DNA from: Bacteroidales bacterium
GTDB lineage: Bacteria > Bacteroidota > Bacteroidia > Bacteroidales > UBA932
Length of the DNA stretch: 64,000 nucleotides
Direction: 5' to 3'
Assembly (NCBI GenBank): GCA_017447265.1
Contig: JAFSOA010000005.1
Location: 62,001 to 126,000 of the forward strand
Below, piece after piece: positions 1 to 9,386 of the stretch. The notes under the pieces are model-generated. The model was not told the DNA's origin and ran no database searches. It worked only from the letters and a program-made list of their open reading frames with translations. Numbering within the stretch: position 1 is the first letter of the stretch; each line of letters opens with the position of its first letter. A program made the position numbers and the translations under genes.

Positions 1-1044
1 GAGTATACGCAGTCGCTCAGTGGCTATGTCAATGCACCCATCGGGAAAGCACGTAAATCCACCGTTTGTTTTGTCGCCCAGAAAATTAATTTTACCTATA
101 TCGCGGACCTCGATTCCACCGCGTATTTTATTCTCGACAATCTCGATTTTCCCGACAGCACGCAGTTCCTCGTTGGCGCACAGGGACGCCGCAAACTATT
201 CCAGAAATTGTACATGCCTATTCTCGACCCGGAGTATTTTGCAGCACCTCATTCTTATCCCGACTACCTTCATCTAACTGGTTATTCGAAAGAGTATGGG
301 GACTTTGCCATCCAAAGTTACGCTGCCACGGAAGGCGCCCTTACCTATACGCTCGCTCCCGCCAGAATTGTCGCCCAGAAGCCGAACCTCTCTCCCTTCC
401 CCAACGATACGTTCCGAAAAGACCAGTACCGGGACGAGAAGCAACTTGCTCCCTACCGGGACTACGACCTTTATTCCTATATCCTTGAAACTTGCCCAGG
501 AGTACATTTGGGGTCGACCGGCATGTTGGTTGGGAGAAAAATCCGGATTGCTTCCCGCATGGGGATGGTTGAAATGGAGTTGCCCATCAATGTCTACATT
601 GACGGTATGCGTTCAAACCAGGGCTGTCTGACCGACCTGATGATTACAGATATTGATGCCTTTGTTTATATTTCCGGCGTTGCCGCGGCCAAATACGACA
701 ACGGCCTGAATAATCCTTATTTCACCCAAAGAGGGAATGTCCCTGTAGTTTTGATTTCCACCAAGGCACCTATCCGCGTTGCAACAAATATCACCAGCGG
801 GAAACCGCTTGGCTGGCAACAGCCGGCGCGGTTCTATGCACCCAAATACGAAAGCCGGAGCGATCGAAACCATTTCGAGCCCATGCGTGCCACCCTGCAT
901 TGGGACCCCAGCCTTCAGGTGTTAGACGGAAAGACGAGTTTTTCATTTTATACCTCTGACCATCAAGTTCCTTATCGGTTCACGCTGGAAGGCATTACGT
1001 CGGAAGGCATACCGTTTAGCACGACCTTCGTCCGGGAGCCTTGA
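1..1044 (+). CDS. C-terminal part of a plug-domain (TonB-receptor-plug-like) surface protein, 5' truncated by window edge
   Basis: The frame is open from base 1, so only the last 347 residues are present. The visible part contains a plug-like stretch (IDGMRSNQGCLTDLMITDID, then a glycine/asparagine loop and VVLISTK) followed by PLGWQQPARFYAPKY and a strand-rich tail (LHWDPSLQVLDGKTSFSFYTSD). Bacteroidetes proteins of this type carry carboxypeptidase-like and TonB plug domains but no beta-barrel. The gene overlaps the O-antigen ligase-like gene by one base (TGATG), which suggests translational coupling. The family assignment rests on motif order only. Role inferred: periplasmic or outer-membrane accessory protein of unknown substrate. 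Confidence 0.6.
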   Translation, partial: EYTQSLSGYVNAPIGKARKSTVCFVAQKINFTYIADLDSTAYFILDNLDFPDSTQFLVGAQGRRKLFQKLYMPILDPEYFAAPHSYPDYLHLTGYSKEYGDFAIQSYAATEGALTYTLAPARIVAQKPNLSPFPNDTFRKDQYRDEKQLAPYRDYDLYSYILETCPGVHLGSTGMLVGRKIRIASRMGMVEMELPINVYIDGMRSNQGCLTDLMITDIDAFVYISGVAAAKYDNGLNNPYFTQRGNVPVVLISTKAPIRVATNITSGKPLGWQQPARFYAPKYESRSDRNHFEPMRATLHWDPSLQVLDGKTSFSFYTSDHQVPYRFTLEGITSEGIPFSTTFVREP

Positions 1045-2648
1045 TGGGTTTTCCGAACATGGCAAATTGTAGCCATTTCTATCGCATGAGAGCTATAGAT
1101 AAAGCAAGAATAACCGGAATACCAACACAAGGCGTGATCATGGCTTTTGCTCTCTGTGTGATAGCCTGCTTGATGCCTTATTTTTATCAAGTAGGGGAGC
1201 CATATTTAGTCATCTCGGTTGTGGCATTATTGTCTTGTTTGACTGCTTATTATCGACCTGTCTTGTTGCGTTCGGATCTCCTTTTATCCGGAGTGCTCGT
1301 GTATGTTATGATTGTCGCGTTTTCTCATGGATCAATCAATTCCCCCATCACACTCTGGCGGTGGTTGGCCGCAGGTCTGGCTTTCTACTGTGGTCGTTTA
1401 TTTATTAATGAACCATGCATATTTGCTGGCGTGTTGATTGTGCCTGCATTTGTTCAGACAATAATCGTGATGCTTCAACAAGTCGGCATATTACAATCGT
1501 TAAGTTTCTTTTTCCCGGTTTCCGGCACATTCGGCAATCCGGCCCAAGCAGCCGTACTGATAGCATTGGGATTCGCAGCTTCATTAACGATCATTAAGGA
1601 AAAATGGACTGTTTTGCGACATGGCGGGAGGATTACCTTCATAGGGCTTTCTTCTTTGTTTGCGATTGCACTTTTGTTCTGCAACACAAGGAGTTGTTTG
1701 CTATCTTCAATTGCGGTTTCTGTTTATCTTTTCTTCGGATACTGGTTCTCGAAAAAGAAGATGCTATTCACTTTATTGACAGTCATCCTGTTTGCTGTTG
1801 GCCTTTATTTTTTACGGACGGAATCTGCCAATGTAAGATTACTGATTTGGCAGGCCAGTTGGTATCTTTTCGAGAAACACCCTGTTTTCGGGGGTGGATC
1901 AACTTCTTTTGCGGCAGGCTATATGCTTGCACAGGCTATTTTTTTTACGAAACACCCCGAGTCACCGTTAGTGATATTTGCCAATGAGCATAATCAGCCT
2001 TATAATGAACTGATTCGATTGCTTTGCGAACAAGGTGTTGTAGGGACAATGCTGATTATAACGCTAATCATACTACTAGCAAAGAAGAACGGCAGATTGC
2101 CTTTATGTATGCTTTCTTTGCTGGTCATTGCCTTTTTTTATAATGTGTCCGACACATTGGTGTTGTTCCTTGTGTTTTGGATGATTCTTGGCCAGATGGG
2201 AAATGGTAACTGTTTTTTTAGTAAAAACAAAAAGGACTGGACATGGCGGATATTAGGCGGTATTACGGCTATCGTTTCTTTTTTCTTCTTGTTGAATTCT
2301 GATCATATGCCATCCAAAAAGTGGGAAGTCGAGTTATTGTCTTATCGCAGTGTCTGTAATGAAGGTGATGCGTTTTTATCTCGAGGGATGCATGAATATG
2401 CAGAGCAGCGATATCAACTCGCCAATGCAATGATTCCGTGTCGGATAACAGCTCCGTATAAATTATTTAAGCTCTACGAATCGTATGAACCGGACAAAGC
2501 GATTAGATGGGGTAGACACGTATTGGATGATATGACATTCCCGGTTGTCAATGGACATATGCTTCAAATGAAAGCTGATATTCGAAGCGGCATAGACAGT
2601 TTGGAGCATTCTTTGCTCATAACTATTAATTCAGAAAAAGAATTATGA
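1044..2648 (+). CDS. O-antigen ligase / polymerase-like polytopic membrane protein
   Basis: A 534-residue protein with about ten hydrophobic segments. It carries the Wzy_C/O-antigen-ligase signature: GTFGNPAQAA in mid-protein, then NTRSCLLSS, then WQASWYLFEKHPVFGGGSTSF before a long loop. Family members transfer or polymerise undecaprenyl-linked glycans on the periplasmic side of the inner membrane. The last roughly 110 residues look helical and TPR-like, as in Bacteroidetes homologues. The ATG at 1044, overlapping the upstream stop, is preferred over the TTG three bases earlier. The stop overlaps the next start (ATGA). Whether it acts on lipid A, a protein or a capsule cannot be told from sequence. 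Confidence 0.75.
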   Translation: MGFPNMANCSHFYRMRAIDKARITGIPTQGVIMAFALCVIACLMPYFYQVGEPYLVISVVALLSCLTAYYRPVLLRSDLLLSGVLVYVMIVAFSHGSINSPITLWRWLAAGLAFYCGRLFINEPCIFAGVLIVPAFVQTIIVMLQQVGILQSLSFFFPVSGTFGNPAQAAVLIALGFAASLTIIKEKWTVLRHGGRITFIGLSSLFAIALLFCNTRSCLLSSIAVSVYLFFGYWFSKKKMLFTLLTVILFAVGLYFLRTESANVRLLIWQASWYLFEKHPVFGGGSTSFAAGYMLAQAIFFTKHPESPLVIFANEHNQPYNELIRLLCEQGVVGTMLIITLIILLAKKNGRLPLCMLSLLVIAFFYNVSDTLVLFLVFWMILGQMGNGNCFFSKNKKDWTWRILGGITAIVSFFFLLNSDHMPSKKWEVELLSYRSVCNEGDAFLSRGMHEYAEQRYQLANAMIPCRITAPYKLFKLYESYEPDKAIRWGRHVLDDMTFPVVNGHMLQMKADIRSGIDSLEHSLLITINSEKEL

Positions 2649-3196
2649 CAAAGTTCAATGGTATGAGAGTGGCATTTGCAATCATTCTTGGTTTGCTTCT
2701 TTTGATTCCGGCCCCCTGTCATGCACAGAACCGGCGAACAACGACGCCTTCTTCGATCCGGCATAATCCGGACAAGGAGAAAATGATTACGAAAAAGAGT
2801 TCGCTGGAGCACGAGGATGAAGTCTTGCATGTCAAGCGGCTTTCGGAGGGGCGCTACTTTCTTAACAATTCCGACGGATCGTTCTGCTATCTCGGGGAGA
2901 TACGGAGTGAATCAAGTGTATACCCGCACGGGAAGGGTTTGGGCATGTTGCGCGTGAGGGATGGAGAAAGCGGCGTTGTTTCCAACGAATTCGTACTCTG
3001 CTCATGGAAGCGGGGATCCCGTCACGGGAAGGGCGTAATCAAGCATCCGGACGGCCGTTATGATCGCGCCGTATGGAAGTGGAACAAGATGACAATTGTC
3101 CCGGATTCTCCCGTTTCGCCGGAAGAGCAGGCGGTAATGGAAGATCAGATCAAGCAGATAGAGATTGCGTACAAGCGTTTCTTCTTTTTGCCCTAG
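2645..3196 (+). CDS. secreted hypothetical protein with MORN-like repeats
   Basis: A 183-residue protein. Residues 7-28 form a signal peptide ending in CHAQ. Two short segments around GKGLGMLRV and RHGKGVIKHPDGRY resemble MORN repeats (glycine-lysine-glycine then an aromatic position), which often act as surface- or lipid-contact modules. The gene is coupled to the ligase-like gene by an ATGA overlap, so it probably belongs to the same transcription unit. No catalytic motif is visible. Function unknown. Confidence 0.55.
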   Translation: MTKFNGMRVAFAIILGLLLLIPAPCHAQNRRTTTPSSIRHNPDKEKMITKKSSLEHEDEVLHVKRLSEGRYFLNNSDGSFCYLGEIRSESSVYPHGKGLGMLRVRDGESGVVSNEFVLCSWKRGSRHGKGVIKHPDGRYDRAVWKWNKMTIVPDSPVSPEEQAVMEDQIKQIEIAYKRFFFLP

Positions 3197-3205
3197 TCAA
3201 ATCTA

Positions 3206-3290
3206 TCCAAGAAAAACGGCCAAAAACATGGACAAACTGATCATGATTCTAGGTTTGTCCAAGAAAAACGGCAGAAATCATGGACAAAAC
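3206..3290. repeat. tandem pair of a ~33-bp palindromic repeat between convergent genes
   Basis: Copy 1 is 3206-3237 and copy 2 is 3258-3290, 52 bases apart. Both start TCCAAGAAAAACGGC and end CATGGACAAA(A)C. Between the copies, TGGACAAAC (3229-3237) pairs with GTTTGTCCA (3253-3261), a perfect 9-base stem. Within copy 2, TTTGTCC (3254-3260) pairs with GGACAAA (3282-3288). The pair fills the gap between the MORN-like gene and the converging response regulator, so it may also serve as a bidirectional terminator. Confidence 0.75.
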
Positions 3291-3304
3291 GAGGCGGAAA
3301 GACG

Positions 3305-4465
3305 TTAGATGGACGGCGTAGCGTAAGCGGCGACGTCGGCGGCCGTGATTTCGGGACCACAGAGGATCATCAGACGCTCAGCTACATTGCGCAGTTCGCG
3401 GATGTTGCCCGTCCAGGGAAGTTTCTGGAGTTCGGCGACGGCGTCGGGCCGCACTTTCTTCTTCGCCATGCCCGTCTCCTGCGAGATCTGATCGATGAAA
3501 TAATCCATCAGCATCGGAATGTCCTCCAGACGGTCGCGCAAGGCCGGTACCTGGATCACAATCACGCTCAGACGATGATAGAGGTCTTCGCGGAACGTTC
3601 CCTTTGCAATCTCATCGGTGAGATTCTTATTGGTGGCCGCGACCACACGCACGTTGACGGTGATGTCCTTGTCGCTGCCCACGCGCGAGAGTTTCTTCTC
3701 CTGCAGCACGCGCAACACCTTGGCCTGGGCCGCCAGGCTCATGTCGCCGATCTCGTCGAGGAAGAGCGTGCCGCCCTCAGCCTGCTCGAATTTTCCCTTG
3801 TGCTGCTTGATGGCCGAGGTGAAAGCCCCCTTCTCGTGACCGAATAGCTCGCTCTCGATCAGCTCGCCCGGAATGGCGGCGCAGTTGACTTCCACGAAAG
3901 GAGCCGCGGCGCGCGGGCTCTTGTCGTGCAGACGGCGGGCCACCAACTCCTTGCCGGTGCCGTTGGAGCCCATGATCAGGACCCGGGCGTCGGTAGCCGC
4001 CACACGGTCCACGATTTCCTTGATGTGCACGATGGCCGGGGAATCGCCCACGATCTCGTATTTGCTCTGGATTCTTTTCTTGAGGCTGGCCGTCTCCTTG
4101 ACCAGCGTGGTCTTGTCGGTGGCATTCTTGAGGGTGATCAGGATGCGGTTGAGGTCGAGCGGCTTCTGGATGAAGTCGTAGGCGCCCTTTTTGATGCACT
4201 TGACCGCCGTTTCAATGTCGCCGTGGCCTGAGATCATGATGATCGAAGCCTCGCAGCCGGCGTTCACCAGTGTGTCGAGCACTTCGTTGCCGTCCATCAC
4301 CGGCATCTTGATGTCGCAGAAGATGGCGTCGAAACTCTCCGCCAGCGCCTTGTCGACACCCTGTTTCCCGTCCTCCGCGGTGGCCACCTCGTGGCCTTCG
4401 AATTCCAGGATTTCCTTGAGGGTATTGCGGATGCTGCGTTCGTCGTCGATGATCAGGACCTTCAT
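3305..4465 (-). CDS. NtrC-family response regulator (receiver + AAA+), no C-terminal HTH
   Basis: A 386-residue protein. Receiver domain residues 1-115: acidic pair D7-D8, phospho-acceptor D51 in FCDIKMPVMDG, S79 and K101. The sigma-54-type AAA+ domain follows, with Walker A (GSNGTGKE), Walker B (GGTLFLDEIGDM) and arginine region (FREDLYHRLSV). The sigma-54 contact loop reads GAFTSA instead of GAFTGA. The protein ends shortly after the AAA+ lid (NIRELRNVAERLMI), so the usual Fis-type HTH of about 40-60 residues is absent. The start is set at ATG 4465 because it begins the canonical MKVLIIDDE; an upstream in-frame start would add ten non-family residues. It is divergent from cmk. The cognate kinase is not in this window. 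Confidence 0.9.
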   Translation of the reverse strand: MKVLIIDDERSIRNTLKEILEFEGHEVATAEDGKQGVDKALAESFDAIFCDIKMPVMDGNEVLDTLVNAGCEASIIMISGHGDIETAVKCIKKGAYDFIQKPLDLNRILITLKNATDKTTLVKETASLKKRIQSKYEIVGDSPAIVHIKEIVDRVAATDARVLIMGSNGTGKELVARRLHDKSPRAAAPFVEVNCAAIPGELIESELFGHEKGAFTSAIKQHKGKFEQAEGGTLFLDEIGDMSLAAQAKVLRVLQEKKLSRVGSDKDITVNVRVVAATNKNLTDEIAKGTFREDLYHRLSVIVIQVPALRDRLEDIPMLMDYFIDQISQETGMAKKKVRPDAVAELQKLPWTGNIRELRNVAERLMILCGPEITAADVAAYATPSI

Positions 4466-4492
4466 GATGATGCTATTTTTTACCGGAGAATG

Positions 4493-4500
4493 CAAAGATA
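4493..4500 (-). promoter_or_regulatory. Bacteroidetes -7 box for the response regulator gene
   Basis: TATCTTTG on the minus strand, 27 bases upstream of the ATG at 4465. It matches the TAnnTTTG consensus. No clear TTTG -33 box is seen. Confidence 0.6.
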
Positions 4501-4513
4501 GCGATTAATTTCA

Positions 4514-4521
4514 TATATTTG
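4514..4521 (+). promoter_or_regulatory. Bacteroidetes -7 box for cmk-ispH
   Basis: TATATTTG, 25 bases before the cmk ATG at 4547. It faces away from the response regulator box 13 bases to the left, giving a compact divergent promoter. Confidence 0.6.
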
Positions 4522-4546
4522 TAGGAATAGATACGTACTTCAGCCT

Positions 4547-5248
4547 ATGACCCAGCTCATCATCGCCATCGACGGCTACTCCTCCACGGGCAAGGGTACC
4601 TTCGCCCTGGAGATCGCCCGCCGTCTCGGCATCCTCTATCTCGACAGCGGCGCACTCTACCGCACCGTCACCCTCTACGGACTGCGCAGCGGACGGATCG
4701 AATGGAACGGACGGATCGACGAACGCCAGCTGCAGGAGGATATCCTGCTGGGCCGCATCGACATCTCCGTCATGCCCAAAGCAGACGGTTCGATGCGCGT
4801 CTTCCTGGGGGATGACGACGTGTCAGCCAAAATCCGGGAGCTGGAGGTGGCCCGCAATGTGAGCGCCATCGCCGCGCTGCCCTTTGTGCGCAACTTCGTG
4901 GACGAACAGTTGCACCGGCTGGGTTCGAAAGGCTGCGTGATGGACGGCCGCGATATCGGCACGGCGGTCTTCCCCAACGCCGACCTGAAAATCTTCATGA
5001 CAGCCGACGCCCGGATCCGCGCGCAGCGCCGCGTCCTCCAGATGGAAGCGGCGGGGCAGCACCCTGATTTCGACGCCATCCTCAAGAACGTACAGGAACG
5101 CGACTATATCGATTCGCACCGCGCCATGAACCCGCTCCGCCAGGCCGAAGACGCACTGGTGCTCGACAACAGCCACATGACCGTGGACGAGCAGATGGAA
5201 TGGCTCGACAAGATCCTGCGCGAACGCTTCAACCTGCAGATCCTATGA
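4547..5248 (+). CDS. cmk: cytidylate kinase
   Basis: A 233-residue P-loop kinase. Walker A is GYSSTGKGT at residues 9-17, followed by LYLDSGALYRTVTLY, the CMP-binding region, GRDIGTAVFPNA and the lid segment around TADARIRAQRR. It phosphorylates CMP and dCMP with ATP in the cytosol for nucleotide supply. The length is normal for the family. Its stop overlaps the ispH start (ATGA), a pairing of cmk with ispH that also occurs in other bacteria. Confidence 0.95.
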   Translation: MTQLIIAIDGYSSTGKGTFALEIARRLGILYLDSGALYRTVTLYGLRSGRIEWNGRIDERQLQEDILLGRIDISVMPKADGSMRVFLGDDDVSAKIRELEVARNVSAIAALPFVRNFVDEQLHRLGSKGCVMDGRDIGTAVFPNADLKIFMTADARIRAQRRVLQMEAAGQHPDFDAILKNVQERDYIDSHRAMNPLRQAEDALVLDNSHMTVDEQMEWLDKILRERFNLQIL

Positions 5249-6108
5249 ACATCCGGGTAGAAATCGATCCCCGCTCCGGCTTCTGCCACGGTGTCGTCCG
5301 GGCGGTGGAGCAGGCAGAAAACTACCTTCAGTACAGCTCCCGGCTTTATTCGCTCGGGGCCATCGTCCACAACTCGGTGGAGCTCGAGCGCCTGAAGAAA
5401 AAGGGCCTGGAGATACTTTCCATCGAGGAAGTGGCGCAGCTGCACGACGACGTAATCCTGGTGCGGGCACACGGCGAGCCGCCCGAGACCTATGAGCTGG
5501 CGCGCCGTAACCGCCTGCAGGTGATTGACTGCACCTGCCCCGTGGTGCTGAAGCTTCAGGAGCGTGTTCGTGAAACCTGGCGGCGGATCCGCGCCAGCGG
5601 CGGCCAGGTGGTGATCTTCGGCAAAAAAGGCCACGCCGAGGTCAACGGCCTCGTGGGACAGACAGGCGGGGAAGCCATCGTCATCAGCAGCGCCGAAGAC
5701 CTTGCCGGCATCGACTTCTCCCGTCCCGTGGCGCTCTTTTCCCAGACCACGAAGGACCCCGACGAATTCCGGCAGATTGCCGCCCGCATCCGCGAGGAAC
5801 GCCCCGACGCCGAGGTCTACGACACCATCTGCCGGCAGGTGGTCCATCGCCACCAGTCCCTCGTGGAGTTCGCCCAAAACCACTCCGTGATCCTTTTCGT
5901 GAGCGGGCGGGAAAGTTCGAACGGAAAGGTGCTCTTCGAATTGTGCCGCGGTGTCAACACCCGCACCTACCGGGTGGAAAACGCATCTCAGATCAACCCG
6001 AACTGGCTGCAAGACGGTGATTTCGTGGGAATCTGCGGGGCCACGTCCACCCCGAAATGGCAGTTAGAGGAAATTTTTATATATTTGCAGCGCCTTGGCG
6101 GCAAATAA
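5245..6108 (+). CDS. ispH: 4-hydroxy-3-methylbut-2-enyl diphosphate reductase
   Basis: A 287-residue IspH (LytB), the last step of the non-mevalonate isoprenoid pathway, making IPP and DMAPP with a [4Fe-4S] cluster. Cluster cysteines are in FCHGV near the N-terminus, in DCTCPVV, and in the third conserved region DTICRQV. The start ATG 5245 overlaps the cmk stop and begins MNIRVEIDPRSGFCHGV as in homologues. The efp promoter lies inside the last codons of this gene. Confidence 0.95.
   Translation: MNIRVEIDPRSGFCHGVVRAVEQAENYLQYSSRLYSLGAIVHNSVELERLKKKGLEILSIEEVAQLHDDVILVRAHGEPPETYELARRNRLQVIDCTCPVVLKLQERVRETWRRIRASGGQVVIFGKKGHAEVNGLVGQTGGEAIVISSAEDLAGIDFSRPVALFSQTTKDPDEFRQIAARIREERPDAEVYDTICRQVVHRHQSLVEFAQNHSVILFVSGRESSNGKVLFELCRGVNTRTYRVENASQINPNWLQDGDFVGICGATSTPKWQLEEIFIYLQRLGGK
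6080..6087 (+). promoter_or_regulatory. -7 box for efp, inside the 3' end of ispH
   Basis: TATATTTG, 52 bases upstream of the efp ATG, overlapping the last eight codons of ispH. It suggests efp can be expressed independently of cmk-ispH. Confidence 0.5.
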
Positions 6109-6139
6109 GATAGTAATAATCAATAAATACACTAGTTAT

Positions 6140-6712
6140 ATGGCAACAACCGCTGATTTCAAGAACGGACTTTATCTCGATTTCGAAGGAAAACCCTGCT
6201 CCATCGTATGGTTCCAGCATGTCAAACCGGGCAAGGGTCCCGCTTTCGTCAAATCCAAGCTCCGCAACCTCGAGAACGGCCGCATCCTGGAGAAAACCTG
6301 GAACGCCGGCGAGAAGATTGATGTGATTACGGTCGAGCACCGCGAATATCAATTCATCTATGCCGAAGATGACGGTTTCAACTTCATGAACAACGAGACC
6401 TTCGACCAGATCAAGCTCGAGAAAGACATCGTCGAGAACGCCGACCTGATGAAGGAAGGCCAGATCGTCAACATGGTCTTCCATGTGGAAGGCGAAGAAG
6501 AGCGCTGCCTCACCTGCGAGCTCCCGACTTATGTGGAACTCGAAGTGACCTACACCGAGCCGGCCGTCAAAGGCAATACGGCTTCGACCAACGCCCTCAA
6601 GGAAGCCACCCTCGAAACGGGCGCCATCATCATGGTTCCGCTCTTCATCAACCAGGGCGACAAGATCCGCGTCAACACGACGGACCGCTCCTACGGCGAG
6701 CGCGTCAAATAA
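6140..6712 (+). CDS. efp: translation elongation factor P
   Basis: A 190-residue EF-P with the usual three beta-barrel domains. The tip loop reads KPGKGPAF, with the lysine that enters the ribosomal P site near residue 32. The last domain ends in GDKIRVNTTDRSYGERVK, a typical EF-P C-terminus. It relieves ribosome stalling at polyproline. The ATG at 6140 gives the family start (MATTADFKNG); a farther upstream non-ATG start would add 15 unrelated residues. No lysine-modifying enzyme gene is nearby. Confidence 0.96.
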   Translation: MATTADFKNGLYLDFEGKPCSIVWFQHVKPGKGPAFVKSKLRNLENGRILEKTWNAGEKIDVITVEHREYQFIYAEDDGFNFMNNETFDQIKLEKDIVENADLMKEGQIVNMVFHVEGEEERCLTCELPTYVELEVTYTEPAVKGNTASTNALKEATLETGAIIMVPLFINQGDKIRVNTTDRSYGERVK

Positions 6713-6722
6713 TTTGAGTGCC

Positions 6723-8066
6723 ATGCGCAGAACTCTCCTCATCCTGATGTCCACACTCGTCGTATGCGCGTGTGGACATTCTGCTTCCGGCGACCCCACG
6801 CTCGACATCACCGATGCCGAGCGCGACGCCCGTATCGCCCTCGACTTCTCGCGCGACAGCGCCTGGATCGTGGAGTATCTGAAGCCCTACTACCCTGAAC
6901 TCACGCAGGAACAGGTAGCAGCCTGGGAGGAAAGCAAAGCGCTGGAAGGCCGTGTCATCGACGGACAGAAACGCTATTTCCGCAATGCCGGCCGCAACCT
7001 TTTCCGCATCGATCCCGAGGCCCGCAAGGTCTATGAGGCCGTTCACGGTGTGACCCGCGACGTGGAGGACATCTACCTGGACGACTACAACCGCGACGTC
7101 ATCGCCACGGTGCGGCGCACCGGAGAGAACCTGGTCAAGCCGGTCAACTTCACCATCAAGTACGAACTGACCGTCAAGCCCGACGCCGTGCCGGCCGGCG
7201 AGACGGTCCGTGCCTGGATGCCCTTCCCCCGCGAGGACCAGAACAGCATCTCCGAGGTGAAACTCCTCACCGCCTCCCAGCCGGACTACATCATCGCACC
7301 GGACGATGTGGAGCACAAGAGCATCTACATGGAGAAGCCGGCGAAGGCCGGCGAGCCGACCGTCTTTTCCTATGTCTTCTCGTTCACCGGTTTCAACGAG
7401 TGGTACGACTTCCGGCCCGAAGACTGCCTGCCTTACGATACGGAATCCGAGCTCTACAAGACCTTCACGGCCGAGCGCAGGACGCACGTCGTCTTCACCG
7501 ACCGCATCAAAGCCCTCGCCGACTCCCTGACCGCCGGCATCGACAATCCCTACCTGAAAGTCAGGGCCATCTACGGCTGGATCATGGACAACTTTCCCTG
7601 GGCCAGCGCCCGGGAATACTCCACCATCAGGAACATTCCCATGTATGTGCTGGAGAACAGGCACGGCGACTGCGGGCAGGTGGGCCTGTTGCTGGTGACG
7701 CTGTGCCGCTGCGCGGGCGTTCCGGCCCGCTGGCAGAGCGGCTGGATGCTCCATCCCGGCGCCGTGAACATGCACGACTGGAGCGAGGTCTACTATGAAG
7801 GCATCGGCTGGGTGCCGACCGACGTGTCGTTCGGCCGGGGCCGTGGTGCCGTGCGCGATAACGACGATGAGTACTGGTTCTATTCCAAGGGACTCGACGC
7901 CTATCGCATCATCTGCAATACGGACTTCTCGGGCCAGTTCTACCCGGCCAAGAAATTCATCCGCAGCGAAACCGTGGACTTCCAGCGCGGCGAAGTGGAA
8001 TGGGCCGGGGGCAATCTCTACTTCAACCAGTGGAGCGGCTGGATCGAAGAAATCGACTATAGATAA
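6723..8066 (+). CDS. transglutaminase-like lipoprotein
   Basis: A 447-residue protein. Residues 1-17 are a lipoprotein signal (lipobox around VCAC). The C-terminal half holds a transglutaminase-like fold with catalytic Cys317 in HGDCGQVG, His351 in NMHDWSEV and Asp367 in PTDVSFG, so the triad is complete. Members of this superfamily cleave or cross-link peptides, including cell-wall peptides. The substrate here is unknown. The ATG at 6723 is preferred to a TTG nine bases upstream because it leads directly into the basic signal-peptide start MRRTLL. It lies between efp and der on the same strand. Confidence 0.82.
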   Translation: MRRTLLILMSTLVVCACGHSASGDPTLDITDAERDARIALDFSRDSAWIVEYLKPYYPELTQEQVAAWEESKALEGRVIDGQKRYFRNAGRNLFRIDPEARKVYEAVHGVTRDVEDIYLDDYNRDVIATVRRTGENLVKPVNFTIKYELTVKPDAVPAGETVRAWMPFPREDQNSISEVKLLTASQPDYIIAPDDVEHKSIYMEKPAKAGEPTVFSYVFSFTGFNEWYDFRPEDCLPYDTESELYKTFTAERRTHVVFTDRIKALADSLTAGIDNPYLKVRAIYGWIMDNFPWASAREYSTIRNIPMYVLENRHGDCGQVGLLLVTLCRCAGVPARWQSGWMLHPGAVNMHDWSEVYYEGIGWVPTDVSFGRGRGAVRDNDDEYWFYSKGLDAYRIICNTDFSGQFYPAKKFIRSETVDFQRGEVEWAGGNLYFNQWSGWIEEIDYR

Positions 8067-8072
8067 AGATAT

Positions 8073-9386
8073 ATGAACTTAGTAGCTATCGTAGGACGCC
8101 CGAATGTGGGCAAATCGACCCTCTTCAACCGGCTGGTCGGCATCCGCCAGGCCATTGTCGACGAAACGGCGGGTGTGACCCGCGACCGCCACTACGGCAA
8201 GTGCGAGTGGTGCGGCCACGAGTTTTCCGTGGTCGACACCGGCGGCTTCACCTCGGGCAGCGACGACGTCTTCGAGGGCGAGATCCGCAAGCAGGTGCTC
8301 ATTGCCATCGACGAGTGCGACCTCGTGCTCTTCATGGTGGAGGCTGCCACGGGCATCACCGACTTCGACGAGGAGATCGCCGATATCCTGCGCCGCTGCA
8401 AGAAACCCGTGATCCTGGCCGTCAACAAGGTGGACACCGGCGACAAGATGTACGACAGCTACCAGTTCTACGGCCTGGGCCTCGGCGACCCGGTCGCCAT
8501 CGCCGCCGCTACCGGCAGCGGCACGGGCGACCTGCTCGACCTGGTGGTGGCGAAGCTGCCCAAGGAGACGCGCGACGTGGCGGATCCCTACGAGGGCCTG
8601 CCGCGCTTTACCATCGTGGGCAAGCCCAACGTGGGCAAGTCGTCCCTGACCAACGCCCTGCTGGGCGAGGAGCGCAACATCGTCACGCCCGTGGCCGGCA
8701 CCACCCGCGACGCCATCTCTTCCCACTACAACAAATTCGGCCATGAATTCATGATTGTCGACACTGCCGGCCTGCGCAAGAAGACCAAAGTGACCGAGGA
8801 CCTGGAGTTCTATTCCGTCCTGCGCTCGATCCGCGCCATCGAGAACTCGGATATCTGCATCCTGATGGTCGATGCCACGAGCGGCATGGAGGCGCAGGAT
8901 ATGGCCATCTTCAACCTGATCGTCCGCAACCGGAAGGGCTGTGTCATCGTGGTCAACAAGTGGGATCTGGTCGCCAACAAGACGGCCAACACCATGAAGG
9001 AGTTCAGGGAAGCCATCCAGAAGCGCATCGCCCCGCTGAGCGACGTGCCCGTGATCTTCACCTCCGCCATCACGAAGCAGCGCATCATGGACGTGCTGGA
9101 CGCCGCCGACAAGGTCTACGCCAACTATTCGCGCCGCATCCCCACTTCCCAGCTCAACGAGGTCATGCTACCGGAGATCGAGAACTATCCGCCGCCGGCC
9201 TGGAAGGGGAAATACATCAAGATCAAATACGTCACGCAACTTCCTACGGCCTCCCCGAGTTTCGCGTTCTTCTGCAACCTGCCGCAGTACATCCGTGACC
9301 CCTACAAGCGTTTCCTTGAAAACAAGCTCCGCAGCCACTTCGACTTCACCGGCTGCGTGCTGCAGGTGTTTGTGAGGCAGAAATAG
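8073..9386 (+). CDS. der: ribosome-assembly GTPase Der (EngA)
   Basis: A 437-residue protein with two tandem G domains. The first P-loop is GRPNVGKS (residues 8-15), with DTGGF and NKVD; the second is GKPNVGKS near residue 183, with DTAGL and NKWD. A C-terminal KH-like domain follows. It is needed for 50S subunit maturation. It starts six bases after the transglutaminase gene. Confidence 0.97.
   Translation: MNLVAIVGRPNVGKSTLFNRLVGIRQAIVDETAGVTRDRHYGKCEWCGHEFSVVDTGGFTSGSDDVFEGEIRKQVLIAIDECDLVLFMVEAATGITDFDEEIADILRRCKKPVILAVNKVDTGDKMYDSYQFYGLGLGDPVAIAAATGSGTGDLLDLVVAKLPKETRDVADPYEGLPRFTIVGKPNVGKSSLTNALLGEERNIVTPVAGTTRDAISSHYNKFGHEFMIVDTAGLRKKTKVTEDLEFYSVLRSIRAIENSDICILMVDATSGMEAQDMAIFNLIVRNRKGCVIVVNKWDLVANKTANTMKEFREAIQKRIAPLSDVPVIFTSAITKQRIMDVLDAADKVYANYSRRIPTSQLNEVMLPEIENYPPPAWKGKYIKIKYVTQLPTASPSFAFFCNLPQYIRDPYKRFLENKLRSHFDFTGCVLQVFVRQK

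Noticed and set aside
3206..3290. Direct repeats considered as a CRISPR remnant
   Set aside because: Only two copies with a 20-base spacer, internally palindromic, and no cas gene in the window. The same applies to 19213-19295.
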